The notes beneath the pieces were generated by a model, which searched no databases, was not told the origin of the DNA, and saw only the letters and a program-made list of their open reading frames with translations. A program made the position numbers and the translations under genes. Positions 49,846 through 63,636 of a stretch of DNA of 64,000 bases are shown here, in pieces. Where the stretch lies: positions 1 to 64,000 of the forward strand of contig CAZKRM010000010.1 in the NCBI GenBank assembly GCA_964555285.1, read 5' to 3'. Position 1 is the stretch's first letter. Each line of letters opens with the position of its first letter. The stretch is from JBBIQV01 sp964555285 (GTDB lineage: Bacteria > Nitrospirota > Nitrospiria > Nitrospirales > Nitrospiraceae).

Positions 49846-50613
49846 TCATGAACGCTTCTGCTGCAATCGCAGATTCGCGGCTGCGCCGGTAGATTCCATC
49901 GGCGTTCGGCTCATCCAGTGGAGAATGCGGTGCTGCCGCCGCACCAGGTAGGTCGTCTTGCGGAGCGGATCGTAGCGGCGGGGGGAAGGGAGGATCGCGG
50001 CAAGCAGGGCGGCTTCCTCGGCGGTCAACTCCTTCGCCGGCTTGCCAAAATGGTGCTGCGCTGCGGCTTCGGCGCCATACACTCCTCGCCCCCATTCCGC
50101 GACATTGAGATACAACTCGAGAATGCGCTTCTTGCTCAGGCGATGTTCAAGCGATCGCGCGATCAGCGCTTCCCGGGCCTTGCGGAACAGGGATCGCTCG
50201 GACGAGAGATAGAGGTTCTTGGCCAACTGCTGGGTGATCGTGCTGCCGCCGTGTTTCATCTCTCCGGCCTCCAAGTTATGAAGCGCAGCGTCTTTGATGC
50301 CTTCCCAGTCGAAGCCTTCATGCGCGAAGAACGAGGCATCCTCGGCCGCCACCACGGCTCGTTGGAGGTGCGGAGACATGCGCGAGAGCGACACCCAGGT
50401 CCAGTGAGGCTTGAATGAACGACCTTGCTCGCGCGCCTGGGCTTGACGCACCTCCATCAACGCGGTGGAAGAAGGATTCGTCTGTTCCAGGGCCGACACG
50501 TCGGGGAGCATGACGAGCCAGGCCAGTGCGAGTAACGCGCAGGGGACGGCGATGGCCAACAGGAGGGCCAGCAAGAGACGGGCTCTGGTGCGACGACGGG
50601 TTGACTTCAGCAT
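49846..50613 (-). CDS. mtgA: Monofunctional peptidoglycan glycosyltransferase MtgA
   Basis: 255 residues: an N-terminal membrane anchor (about 12-36) and a GT51 domain that polymerises lipid II in the periplasm. GT51 motifs: AVVAAEDASFFAHEGFDWEG (catalytic Glu), KHGGSTITQQLAKNLYLSSE, RKAREALIARSLEHRLSKKR, ILELYLNVAEWGRGVYGAEA and ALLAAILPSPRRYDPL. There is no transpeptidase domain. The extended end after about residue 240 is short and polar. Confidence 0.95.
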   Translation of the reverse strand: MLKSTRRRTRARLLLALLLAIAVPCALLALAWLVMLPDVSALEQTNPSSTALMEVRQAQAREQGRSFKPHWTWVSLSRMSPHLQRAVVAAEDASFFAHEGFDWEGIKDAALHNLEAGEMKHGGSTITQQLAKNLYLSSERSLFRKAREALIARSLEHRLSKKRILELYLNVAEWGRGVYGAEAAAQHHFGKPAKELTAEEAALLAAILPSPRRYDPLRKTTYLVRRQHRILHWMSRTPMESTGAAANLRLQQKRS

Positions 50614-50680
50614 ACGGCGCTGCGTAAGTGTACAGGCGTGGTGTCCCTCGTTCCTGAATCCCTAACGTAGACGGAAGCCG

Positions 50681-51283
50681 ATGAAAATCATCTCAGCCGA
50701 GTTTATCAAAAGTTGCACCGAGCCCGAACAGTTTCCTCAAGACCGACTGCCGGAGGTGGCCTTCGTCGGCCGGTCGAATGTGGGGAAGTCTTCGCTCATC
50801 AATTCGCTGCTCGCCCGCAAATCGCTCGTCAAAGTCAGCCGGACGCCCGGCAAGACGCAATTGCTGAACTGGTTTCGTGTGACCGTCGGTGATCCGCTCC
50901 TGTTCCCCTTCTACATCGTGGACTTGCCCGGGTACGGGTATGCGAAGGTCGCCAAGGCCGTCCGCGCGCAGTGGCGACCCATGATCGAAGGCTACCTGCG
51001 GGAGGGGACGACCAGACGGAGCGTGGTCTTGTTGGTGGAAGGGCGGGGGGTCGAGAAGTCCGACCTGATCACGGTGGAGTGGCTTCGCGCTGCCGGCCAG
51101 GTGCCGATCGTGGTGGCGACGAAGGTGGACAAGCTCCGGCAACAGGAGCGGCAGATGCTGATGGCGAGAGTGCGTGAGCCGCTCGGCCTTCCCGATGACG
51201 CGCCGGTGGTCGCCTATTCGTCTGTGACGCACGAAGGCCGCGACGCACTGTGGAGCGTGTTGCGCGAGCGGCTCAGAACTTGA
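50681..51283 (+). CDS. engB: Ribosome-biogenesis GTPase EngB/YsxC
   Basis: 200 residues. A small GTPase for 50S subunit assembly. G1 GRSNVGKSSLINSLL, G2 around SRTPGKTQLLNWFRV, G3 DLPGYGYAK, G4 TKVDK and G5 YSSVTHEG are visible. One deviation: the strand after G3 reads LLVEGRGVEKSD where relatives usually have LLVD-R. The last 11 bases overlap, end to end, with the minus-strand PpiC gene. Confidence 0.95.
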   Translation: MKIISAEFIKSCTEPEQFPQDRLPEVAFVGRSNVGKSSLINSLLARKSLVKVSRTPGKTQLLNWFRVTVGDPLLFPFYIVDLPGYGYAKVAKAVRAQWRPMIEGYLREGTTRRSVVLLVEGRGVEKSDLITVEWLRAAGQVPIVVATKVDKLRQQERQMLMARVREPLGLPDDAPVVAYSSVTHEGRDALWSVLRERLRT

Positions 51284-52256
51284 CCTCGATGTACGACTTA
51301 TTCTTCAGATCCGCGATCCACGATTGATAGAGGTCTTCGCTCTTCTGCTGAAACACGAGCCCTTGAATTTCGAGTTTCACCTCCTCGAACGGGCGGAATT
51401 GCTTCGGCGTCTTCTCGTCCACCCGGATAATGTGCAACCCCTCCGACGTGTCGATGACGTCGCTGATGTCGCCCACAGGGAGGAAGGCGATCGCGCGTTC
51501 GATCTGCGGGTGCAACTCACCTTGCCGGACCAGCCCCAGCTTGCCGCCGCGTCCCGCATTGATGCCCTCCGATGACTGTAGCGCGAGTTCATCGAAATTG
51601 CCGCCCTTCCGCAAGGCAGCCAGGATGTCCTTCGCGCGGGCCAGGGTTTCGGCCATCTCCGGTTGAGGCCGGGCCTTCAGGAGAATCTGACTGAGCTGAT
51701 ACTCCTCCGGATAGGCAAACCGCTCCTTGTGTTCCTGGTAATAGCGCTTCATCTCCGACTCGGCGATCATGATCCCGCTGCGGACCTCACGGTCCACGAC
51801 TCGCATGAGAATCAACTGCTCTCTCACGCCGGTGGCGCTCTGGGGGTCGGCGGCGTCGATCTTCTCGCCCTGTTTCTTCAGCTCTTCGACCGCCTGCTTG
51901 ACCTCCTGATCCGAGACGTCCACGCCCTTCGTCTTCGCAGCCTGGAGCTGCAGTTTCCGCTCGATCATCTTGGTCAAGGCCATGTATTCCGCCATCTTGA
52001 GACGGCGGGCGCGCTCCTCGCCGGCGGACTGTTTCCGAATGCGTTCTTCCTCCGGCGCGAGTTCCTTCTTGATCTCGGACATCATGATGAGATCGGAGTT
52101 CACGACGGCCACGATTTTATCTTCCAGGCGGGCGGACCAGGCAGCCGGCGAGCCCAGGCTCGCGACCCAGCACGCCAACGCCGCGAGCGCACGCAGCCTG
52201 GAGCGGGACGCACGCGTGCTGGAGAGGTCGGCCTCGATCTGCATTCGTGGTGGCAT
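51273..52256 (-). CDS. Periplasmic SurA-like peptidyl-prolyl isomerase (parvulin)
   Basis: 327 residues with a signal region (LRALAALACWVASLGSPAAW, cleaved near SAR). A SurA_N-like chaperone part opens with DKIVAVVNSDLIMMSEIKKE, followed by a helical stretch. One parvulin domain (about 195-290) contains EEYQLSQILLKAR, GGNFDELALQSSEG and GRGGKLGLVRQGELHPQIER. By family it folds or escorts outer-membrane proteins. It lies downstream of a second PpiC-type gene and mfd, same strand. Confidence 0.9.
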   Translation of the reverse strand: MPPRMQIEADLSSTRASRSRLRALAALACWVASLGSPAAWSARLEDKIVAVVNSDLIMMSEIKKELAPEEERIRKQSAGEERARRLKMAEYMALTKMIERKLQLQAAKTKGVDVSDQEVKQAVEELKKQGEKIDAADPQSATGVREQLILMRVVDREVRSGIMIAESEMKRYYQEHKERFAYPEEYQLSQILLKARPQPEMAETLARAKDILAALRKGGNFDELALQSSEGINAGRGGKLGLVRQGELHPQIERAIAFLPVGDISDVIDTSEGLHIIRVDEKTPKQFRPFEEVKLEIQGLVFQQKSEDLYQSWIADLKNKSYIEVKF

Positions 52257-52363
52257 GTATCCGAGAAGGGTCAGCGTGAGCAGGACACGCTTCTGTGCGG
52301 GCCGGTCACTGCCCGCATGGATTCTACACGAATTCGACTCCGGTGAGGAGACAAGGAAGAGCG

Positions 52364-53317
52364 TTACGGAGTGGCCGGTGACGCATGGCGCCCGAGATCG
52401 TCGGTGACGTAACGGGAGGCTTCCGCCAAGCGGATGGTCGCCGATGCCCGCAATTCATCCACGATATCCTCGAAGCGCTTGCGGCGCTTCTCCGCAAAGA
52501 GTTCCTGGCGGAGCCGCTCGCGGGTGGCCTGATCGGCTTGGATCGTTTCCTTGTCGAGGGGATTGATCCGCACGAGGTAGTAGCCCTGGTCCGTCTTAAT
52601 GGGCTCGCTGAGCATGCCGTGCTTCAGCGTCGGGATGATGTCATCGACTTCGGGGGGCAGGACGCCCTTGCGGTACGGGCCGACCTCGCCGCCTTTGGAT
52701 TTGGTTTGTTCATCGATCGAATAGCGCTGAGCGAACTTGACGAAATCGCCGCCTGCCTCGACCTGCTTCTTCAAATCCTTCGCCGCAAAAATATTGGGAA
52801 GCAGCATCAGCGCGACCTCGACCTTGTTCGGGCCGAGCAACTCATGCGCATGCTGCGCGAGGTACGCCTCGAGTTCTTCTTTCGACACTTCGATCTTCGC
52901 CTTCATGCGCTCGCCGATCAGTTCGTCCAGGATGAGCCGCTCCTTGAATCGTTGCGCCTGTTCGCGAATGCGGTCGCTCTGATCGAGGCCCTGCTTGCGG
53001 GCTTCCTGCATCAAGAGCTCGCGCGTGATCAGCTCGTCCAGGAATTTCCGTCGGCCGCCCTCTTTCTCATACCGAGACCGGGTCGTCTCGGAGAGCTCGG
53101 CCCAGCGATAGTCGAACTCGCGCTGGGTGATCGCCCGGCCGTTCACCATCACGACCACACTCTCTTCCTGCGGTTGTTGGCATCCGACCAGCGTTCCCCA
53201 CGGCAGCACGGCCAGTGTCCACACGGCCAGCCAGGAGCGGGCCGAGCGCACCCTCTGGTCGGAGGCGCTTGCACCGGTCGATACCGAGAGCGGGAATAAA
53301 TTAGGAAGGCATCTCAT
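52364..53317 (-). CDS. PpiC-type peptidyl-prolyl isomerase lipoprotein
   Basis: 317 residues from ATG 53317 (MRCLPNLFPLSVS); ATG 53341 in the same frame is possible but lies deeper in mfd. A long signal sequence ends in a lipobox GTLVGC. The N-terminal chaperone part is VVVMVNGRAITQREFDYRWA, and the parvulin domain (about 180-280) includes KVEVALMLLPNIFAA, GGDFVKFAQRYSIDEQTKSK and GGEVGPYRKGVLPPEVDDII. Its start overlaps the mfd stop region. A membrane-anchored partner to the neighbouring SurA-like protein is likely. Confidence 0.9.
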   Translation of the reverse strand: MRCLPNLFPLSVSTGASASDQRVRSARSWLAVWTLAVLPWGTLVGCQQPQEESVVVMVNGRAITQREFDYRWAELSETTRSRYEKEGGRRKFLDELITRELLMQEARKQGLDQSDRIREQAQRFKERLILDELIGERMKAKIEVSKEELEAYLAQHAHELLGPNKVEVALMLLPNIFAAKDLKKQVEAGGDFVKFAQRYSIDEQTKSKGGEVGPYRKGVLPPEVDDIIPTLKHGMLSEPIKTDQGYYLVRINPLDKETIQADQATRERLRQELFAEKRRKRFEDIVDELRASATIRLAEASRYVTDDLGRHASPATP

Positions 53318-56300
53318 CGCGTGTGGGTCTTTTGGTATCACAGACTCCCAGGGTTTGCAAGGTTGCGGTGAGTTCGGGAAAGAGGGAAGCCCAGTCTGGA
53401 TGCGGGATTTGCAATTCGAACGACAACGGAGAGAGGAAGCGCAGCCGCTTCTGGTAGCGATCCATCAGTCGGCGCATGGCTGTGTCCGCCACCTGGGTGT
53501 TGGGAGTGAAACGGATTCCGACCGCGTTCGTCTTCACCTCGATGGAGGCCAGTCGGAGCGACTTGGCCTGCAAACGGATCTGCATCACCTCCAAGAGCCG
53601 TTCCACCGGGTCGGGCGGGTGGCCGTACCGATCCTGGATCTCGCCGTGCAGCAGCGCGAGATCGCCGATCCGACTACACGACGACAGGCGTTTGTAGAGC
53701 GACAGGCGTTGGTGCGGATCGGCCACGTAGTCCTCGGGGATGAACGCGGACACGTTCAATCGGAGGGACGGGTCCGGCTCCTCCTCGACCACCAGCCCCT
53801 TCAGGCGCTGCACGGCCTGCTCGACCATGTGAAGGTAGAGGTCCAGGCCGATCGCCGCGATGTGGCCGGACTGCTGTTTGCCGAGCAGGTTGCCGGCCCC
53901 GCGAATTTCCAGATCGGCCGCCGCGATCCGGAACCCGGAGCCGAGTTCGGTGAACTGTTGAATCGCGATGAGCCGTTTCTGGGCATCGCCCGTCAGCAGG
54001 CCTTCGTCGGGAACGAGCAAATAGGCATAGGCTTGGTCGCCGGCCCGACCCACGCGGCCACGGAGCTGATAGAGCTGCGCCAGCCCAAATGTATCCGCCC
54101 GGTTGACAATGATGGTATTCGCGTTCGGGACGTCCAATCCTGACTGGATGATGGCGGACGCGATCAGGACATCCGCCTCGCGACGCAGGAACTTGAGCAT
54201 GACGGACTCCAGCAGCTTCCCATCCATCTGGCCGTGAGCCATGACGATCCGCGCTTCCGGCACGAGTTCATGGAGCCAGGTTCCCATACGCTCCATCGTT
54301 TCGACCCGGTTGTGCACGAAGTAGGTCTGTCCGCCGCGTCCGAGCTCGCGCAGGATCGCTTCCCGAATCGTCTGCTCGTTGAACGCGAGCACCTGCGTGC
54401 GGATCGCGAGCCGCCCGGGCGGCGGCGTGTCGATGATAGACAGGTCGCGCACGCTCGACATGGCCATTTGCAACGTGCGAGGGATCGGCGTCGCCGTCAG
54501 CGTCAGGACGTCCACCTGCGTGCGCAGCTGCTTGAGCCGCTCCTTGTGGCGGACACCGAACCACTGCTCTTCGTCGATGATGACCAGTCCGAGACTGTGG
54601 AACCGGACGTCTGTCTGCAAGAGGCGGTGCGTGCCGATCACGATGTCCACCGTCCCTGCCGCAAGATCTGTGAGGATCGCTGCGGTCTCCTTGGCGCTCT
54701 GGAATCGGGACAACAGCGCCACGCGCGTCGGGAACGGCGCGAACCGTTCGGCGAAGTTGTCGTAATGTTGGTGCGCCAGGATGGTGGTGGGGACGAGCAC
54801 GGCCACTTGGCGGTTGTTCTCGATCGCCTTGAAGGCCGCGCGCATCGCCACCTCGGTCTTGCCGTACCCGACATCGCCGCAGACGAGCCGATCCATCGGT
54901 TTGGGCGCCTCCAGATCCCGCTTGATGTCCTCGATTGCGCGCAGTTGGTCCGGCGTCTCTTCATATTCGAACGCGGCTTCGAACTCGTGCATGATCGTGC
55001 TGTCGCTCCCGTACGACCCGCGCTGGACCAGCTCCCGGTTGGCATACAGCTCGACCAATTCCTGGGCCATCTCCTCGACGTCCTTCTTGACGCGGGCGGT
55101 CGTTCTGGCCCAGCTCGTGCCGCCCAGCCGGTCCAGCCGAGGCACGTGCCCCTCCGCGCCGCTGTAGCGCTGGACCTGATTGAGCCGGTCGAGGGGGACG
55201 TAGAGCTTGTCGCCGCCGGCAAATTCGAGAATCAGGTAATCGCTATCGAAGTCTTGCACCGAGAGCCGCCGGAGCCCTTGGTAGCGGGCGAGACCATGCT
55301 GCACATGGACCACGTAATCGCCGACATTCACATCTTCCAGCGACGACAGGAACGTCGCCGTCTTGCTCTTGGCCTGCGGCTTATGCCGCGTCCCTTTCGC
55401 GAACAATTCCTCTTCGGTGATGACGGCCAACTCGAGCTCGGTCGAGACGAACCCGGCGGAGAGTTCGCCATGCAGCACGTAAAAGGGCGCTCGTTCCGTC
55501 GAGCGCGACGACCACAGCGCCGCGGTCCAGGCCGCCGCCGGCCGGTCATGTTCGGTGAGGAGCGCCAGCAGCCGGTCCACCTGGCCGCGGCTGCGGGCCA
55601 CGAGCACCACGCGCCCCACCAACCGCAGGCGGTCGAGGATCTGGAGCGTGGTGCTGAACGGCGTGCCGCGCAGCGCCAAGCCGGCGCTCGCCGGCGTCTG
55701 CGCGGGAAAGGCGAGGACCGGCTGCCAGGACGCATCCGGCGCCGTCACCGGTTCCAAGGCGAGCGCACGACACGCCTTCGTCTGGTCCAGGAACTGATCC
55801 CACGTCGCATAGAGCCAGTCCGGTGTGGGATAGGCTTCCGTGCCATCCGCCTCGCCGTGCCGAGCGTAGCCGTCGTTGATCCTGGTCCAGAAATCCTCGG
55901 CCGCCTGCCGCAAGCCGACCGGTCGATCCCATGCGATCGCCGGAGGACCGGGTAGGTAGTCGAGCAGGGTGGCCATTGCCGTATAGACATCCGGGGCCCG
56001 CCACTCCGCATCGGGAGGCAAGGGAGCCAGCGCATCGGGCGCTCCTTCGGGCCGGATCAACTCCCGCGCCGGCAACACCCAGGCCCGGTCGAGCTTCTGT
56101 GTGGATTTCTGCGTCGCCGGATCGAAGAGACGCACGGATTCGACGGTGTCGCCGAGAAACTCCACGCGGAGCGGGTCGGTGTAGGCGGTCGAGAAGATAT
56201 CGACGATCCCGCCGCGGATACTGAACTCGCCGGGAATCTCCACCACCGACACCCGCCGGTATCCGAGCCGGAGCAAGCCGGATGTCAGCGTCTCCCGCTC

Positions 56301-56780
56301 CACCGTCGCCCGGGCGGCGAACTCCAGGCATGCGTGCTCGAACACATCCCGCGGGAGCAGCCGTTGGAGCAGCGCCGGTACCGAGGCGACCAGGATCGTC
56401 CCCGATTGTCCTCGCAGGCGATGCAAGGTTCTCATCCGCCGCGCGACCAGGTCGACGTGGGGCGGGGTGGACTCGTAGGGCAGCGTTTCCCACTTTGGAA
56501 ACAGCGCCAGTCGTTCCTGGTCGAAGCCGAGGAGCTGGTGAAACAGCTCGAGGTCCTGGTAGAGCCGCTCGGCCTCCTCCTCCGTCGCGGCAATCACGAG
56601 CCAGGGAAGAGCCGCGTCACGAGCCGCTCGGTTTCCCAGTCGATGGGCCAACAGGGTGAGAGCGAAGCCGGCGGTCGATCCATGCAGGCCGACCAGGCAG
56701 GGCTTGCCCTGACCCTGCTCCAGCGAATCGCGGATGGGTTGGAGCGCCTGCTCGAATGGTTGAAGCGGTGAGGTGGGCAC
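53301..56780 (-). CDS. mfd: Transcription-repair coupling factor Mfd
   Basis: 1159 residues. An ATP-driven translocase that removes RNA polymerase stalled at lesions and recruits UvrA. N-terminal UvrB-like domains (FPKWETLPYESTPPHVDLVA, VEIPGEFSIRGGIVDIFSTA), the RNAP-interaction domain (GDYVVHVQHGLARYQGL), helicase motifs GDVGYGKTEVAMRAAFKAIE, IIDEEQWFGVRHKERLKQLR, TATPIPRTLQMAMSSVRDLS and GRVGRAGDQAYAYLLVP, and the C-terminal TRCF domain. The start is GTG 56780, six bases after the rfaE2 stop. Confidence 0.97.
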   Translation of the reverse strand: MPTSPLQPFEQALQPIRDSLEQGQGKPCLVGLHGSTAGFALTLLAHRLGNRAARDAALPWLVIAATEEEAERLYQDLELFHQLLGFDQERLALFPKWETLPYESTPPHVDLVARRMRTLHRLRGQSGTILVASVPALLQRLLPRDVFEHACLEFAARATVERETLTSGLLRLGYRRVSVVEIPGEFSIRGGIVDIFSTAYTDPLRVEFLGDTVESVRLFDPATQKSTQKLDRAWVLPARELIRPEGAPDALAPLPPDAEWRAPDVYTAMATLLDYLPGPPAIAWDRPVGLRQAAEDFWTRINDGYARHGEADGTEAYPTPDWLYATWDQFLDQTKACRALALEPVTAPDASWQPVLAFPAQTPASAGLALRGTPFSTTLQILDRLRLVGRVVLVARSRGQVDRLLALLTEHDRPAAAWTAALWSSRSTERAPFYVLHGELSAGFVSTELELAVITEEELFAKGTRHKPQAKSKTATFLSSLEDVNVGDYVVHVQHGLARYQGLRRLSVQDFDSDYLILEFAGGDKLYVPLDRLNQVQRYSGAEGHVPRLDRLGGTSWARTTARVKKDVEEMAQELVELYANRELVQRGSYGSDSTIMHEFEAAFEYEETPDQLRAIEDIKRDLEAPKPMDRLVCGDVGYGKTEVAMRAAFKAIENNRQVAVLVPTTILAHQHYDNFAERFAPFPTRVALLSRFQSAKETAAILTDLAAGTVDIVIGTHRLLQTDVRFHSLGLVIIDEEQWFGVRHKERLKQLRTQVDVLTLTATPIPRTLQMAMSSVRDLSIIDTPPPGRLAIRTQVLAFNEQTIREAILRELGRGGQTYFVHNRVETMERMGTWLHELVPEARIVMAHGQMDGKLLESVMLKFLRREADVLIASAIIQSGLDVPNANTIIVNRADTFGLAQLYQLRGRVGRAGDQAYAYLLVPDEGLLTGDAQKRLIAIQQFTELGSGFRIAAADLEIRGAGNLLGKQQSGHIAAIGLDLYLHMVEQAVQRLKGLVVEEEPDPSLRLNVSAFIPEDYVADPHQRLSLYKRLSSCSRIGDLALLHGEIQDRYGHPPDPVERLLEVMQIRLQAKSLRLASIEVKTNAVGIRFTPNTQVADTAMRRLMDRYQKRLRFLSPLSFELQIPHPDWASLFPELTATLQTLGVCDTKRPTRDEMPS

Positions 56781-56786
56781 TGGACG

Positions 56787-57269
56787 TCAGGACGTGATGG
56801 TGCGGATACGTTGGACAAGCGTCGTGGTGGAGATGCCGGGAACCAAGGGGATGATCTGGACACGGCCCCCGCGCGCAGTGACCGTCTCGCGACCCACCAC
56901 CTGGTCGGGCGACCAGTCTCCGCCTTTCACCAGCACATCGGGCTGGAGGGCCGCGATGAGACAGCCGGGGTCCGGTTCATCGAAGACCGCCACATAGTCC
57001 ACACAGGCTAATGCGGCCAGGACCTCGGCCCGTTGGGCTTCCGGGACGATCGGGCGTTCCGTGCCCTTGTTCAGGGCGCGCACCGACGCGTCCGAGTTCA
57101 CGCCGACGACCAAGAGGTCGCCCAGCTCTCGCGCCGCTTGGAGGTACCGCGTATGGCCGATATGCAACAGGTCGAAGCAGCCGTTGGTGAACACAATCCG
57201 CCGACCGTGCCGCCTCTGATCCTGAAGGAGCGCGACTAATTCCTGGCGCGGTTTCACTTTGGCATCCAT
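56787..57269 (-). CDS. rfaE2: D-glycero-beta-D-manno-heptose 1-phosphate adenylyltransferase
   Basis: A 160-residue stand-alone nucleotidyltransferase making ADP-heptose for LPS inner core. Signature VFTNGCFDLLHIGHTRYLQA contains the HxGH site, and VVGVNSDASVRALNKGTERP, KGGDWSPDQVVG and VPGISTTTLVQRI follow. It is the C-terminal half of the E. coli HldE fusion; the kinase half would be encoded elsewhere. ATG 57269 follows CGGGAGACC. It heads the rfaE2-mfd-PpiC-PpiC minus-strand run. Confidence 0.95.
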   Translation of the reverse strand: MDAKVKPRQELVALLQDQRRHGRRIVFTNGCFDLLHIGHTRYLQAARELGDLLVVGVNSDASVRALNKGTERPIVPEAQRAEVLAALACVDYVAVFDEPDPGCLIAALQPDVLVKGGDWSPDQVVGRETVTARGGRVQIIPLVPGISTTTLVQRIRTITS

Positions 57270-57535
57270 CGAAGCCGGTCTCCCGTTTCGGCGAAATGCA
57301 TCATAGGGAGATAAGACCCGTGAATCAATGCCTGGGGGATTGGACCAGCCGGCGTCGGGGCAGCTCCGTTCATCTCCACGTTTCCTTACCCCGCATAGGA
57401 GTATCCAGGTTAAGTCCCTTCAGAAACAAGCCGATACAGACACGAACGCATCGGAGTGGCGGAGTCTGTCTGCCGGTGGGGAATCGGGCCAGGACCCGGT
57501 CCCCGTCGGCTGATACCGAACATCGGACCCAATTC
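57270..57535. other. Divergent promoter region between rfaE2 and the hybrid kinase
   Basis: 266 bases. The kinase frame stays open back to an ATG at 57296, but its translation here is rich in R, S, H and T with no domain character, so I treat it as mainly non-coding. It must carry the rfaE2 promoter and probably the kinase promoter. No clear sigma70 pair was picked out. Confidence 0.4.
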
Positions 57536-61848
<4,313 letters not shown>

Positions 61849-61852
<4 letters not shown>

Positions 61853-63630
61853 CTTCAGACGTGATGCTGCCGTGGACCTACGACTGGCGGTTCGTCATCC
61901 TCTCTGCCGCGATCGCGCTCTTCTCCGCCTACGCCGCGTTGGATTTCGCCGAGCGGGTGATCGGCTCAACAGGGTGGTGGGGACGAGTCTGGATCCTCGG
62001 TGGCGGCTTCGCCTTCGGCAGCGGAATCTGGTCGATGCACGTCGTAGGCATGCTGGGGGTTCACCTGCCGCTCACGGTTGTCTACGACCTTCCCATGGTC
62101 GTGGCGTCCTATGTCGCGGCGCTCGTCGGCTCATGGATGGCGTTCTATATCGTGAGCCGCCGCCGGCTCCGCCGCGTCGGCCTGTTCGCTGGGGCCACGC
62201 TCGTCGGCCTCAGCATTTCGGCGATGCAGTACATCGGCGTGGCGGCGATGCGCCTGCCCGCGAATCTCCACTACACACCGTGGATCGTCGCGGCGTCGGT
62301 CGCCATGGCCGTCACGGTCTCGCTGGCAGGATTGCGCATCCTGTCGCGCTGCCGAGCCGAGGAAAGACGGTTGAGGCCTTGGGAAAAGATGGGCTTGGCA
62401 GCCGTGATGGGGCTCGCGATTGCAGCGATGCACTCTACCGGGATGTGCGCGGTCTCCTTTACCGAATCAAGCTCCATCAACGGAGTCGTCTCCCGGGCGA
62501 TCGAGCTGTCACGGCTGGGAGCGGCAGTGATCGTCGGTGGGACGGTGCTGATCGTGGGCGCGGCATTGTTGACGGCAATGCTGGCCCGACGCCTGGAGGC
62601 TCAGACCGTTTCTCTGGAGCAGAACGAAGCCAGGATGTCGCTCCTCAGTCAGCGTGTCCAGGCGGACAATCAGCAGATGGAGAGGCTGCGCAGCAGGGTC
62701 GAACAAAGCGATGTGTTCTTCCGGATGCTGTCGGAGCAGTTACCGGTCGGCGTGTTCGAAGTGAACGAGACCGGCGCCTGCATCTACAAAAACCGGACGT
62801 GGGACGAAATCTTCGGGCACTCAAATCACGACATCTTCAGGTTCTCGACCACCGACTGTCCGTCCGGATCCTGGGTGGACTGGTTTCATCCCGATGACCG
62901 CCCGGAGGTAGAGCGGGCGTGGGCGCGGTCCAAAACGACGTTCATCAAGATCCAACAAGAATGCCGACTGGTCGGCTCCCACTCGGAGCCGACCTGGGTT
63001 CGAGTGCTGCTCTGGCCGATGGCCGGCGATCAAGGGTTCCGTTTCCTCGGCACGATCGAGGACATTACCGAGCGGAAACGGACCACGGCCGAAACGATGA
63101 GCCTCCTCCAAGAAGGCCGCTTCGAACTCCGCACCATGTCCGAAGCGCTCAACCTGGCCACACTCCTTGCGCAGGCCTGTCCGGATCCGCCCCACGTCAC
63201 CCTCGGTCTGAGCGAACTCCTCCTCAATGGGGTCGAGCACGGGAATCTCGGGATCTCGTATGACGAGAAATCCAAGCTTGTGGAAGCGAACCGCTTCGAC
63301 GAGGAAATCGAACGGCGCCTGGCCGCTCCGGAATTCCGGGACAAGCGTGTGAGGGTGCGGGTGTCCCGCAGTCTTCAAGAGATTCAGTTGACCATCACAG
63401 ATGAGGGTGCCGGTTTCGACTGGCGGCGGTATACCGAAATGGATGGCGCACGGAGTCTCGACTCGCACGGGCGCGGGATTGCGATGGCGAAACTCTTCAG
63501 TTTCGACCGGCTCGAATACCGGGGGAACGGCAACGAAGTCGTGGCGATGATCGCCACGACGAAGCCGGAGCCCGCGACCGGCGACCTGGCCGCTCCGCCG
63601 TCAGAGGAGGAGCAGGCCGACGCCGCCTAA
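61849..63630 (+). CDS. MHYT-PAS sensor with RsbW-type ATPase domain
   Basis: 593 residues. Seven membrane helices form an MHYT sensor (thought to bind copper and sense gases). The three repeats read WSMHVVGM, SAMQYIGVAAM and AMHSTGMCAVSF; the middle one lost its His (MQY). A coiled linker, a PAS domain (about 290-405, VFEVNETGACIYKNRTWDEI to DITERKR) and a C-terminal GHKL ATPase follow, with ELLLNGVEHGNLG, DEGAGFDWRRY and HGRGIAMAKLF. There is no HisKA domain, so it is more like an anti-sigma kinase or a switch than a classical histidine kinase. The start overlaps the hybrid kinase stop by four bases, so both are made together. Confidence 0.88.
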
Positions 63631-63636
63631 CCGTTT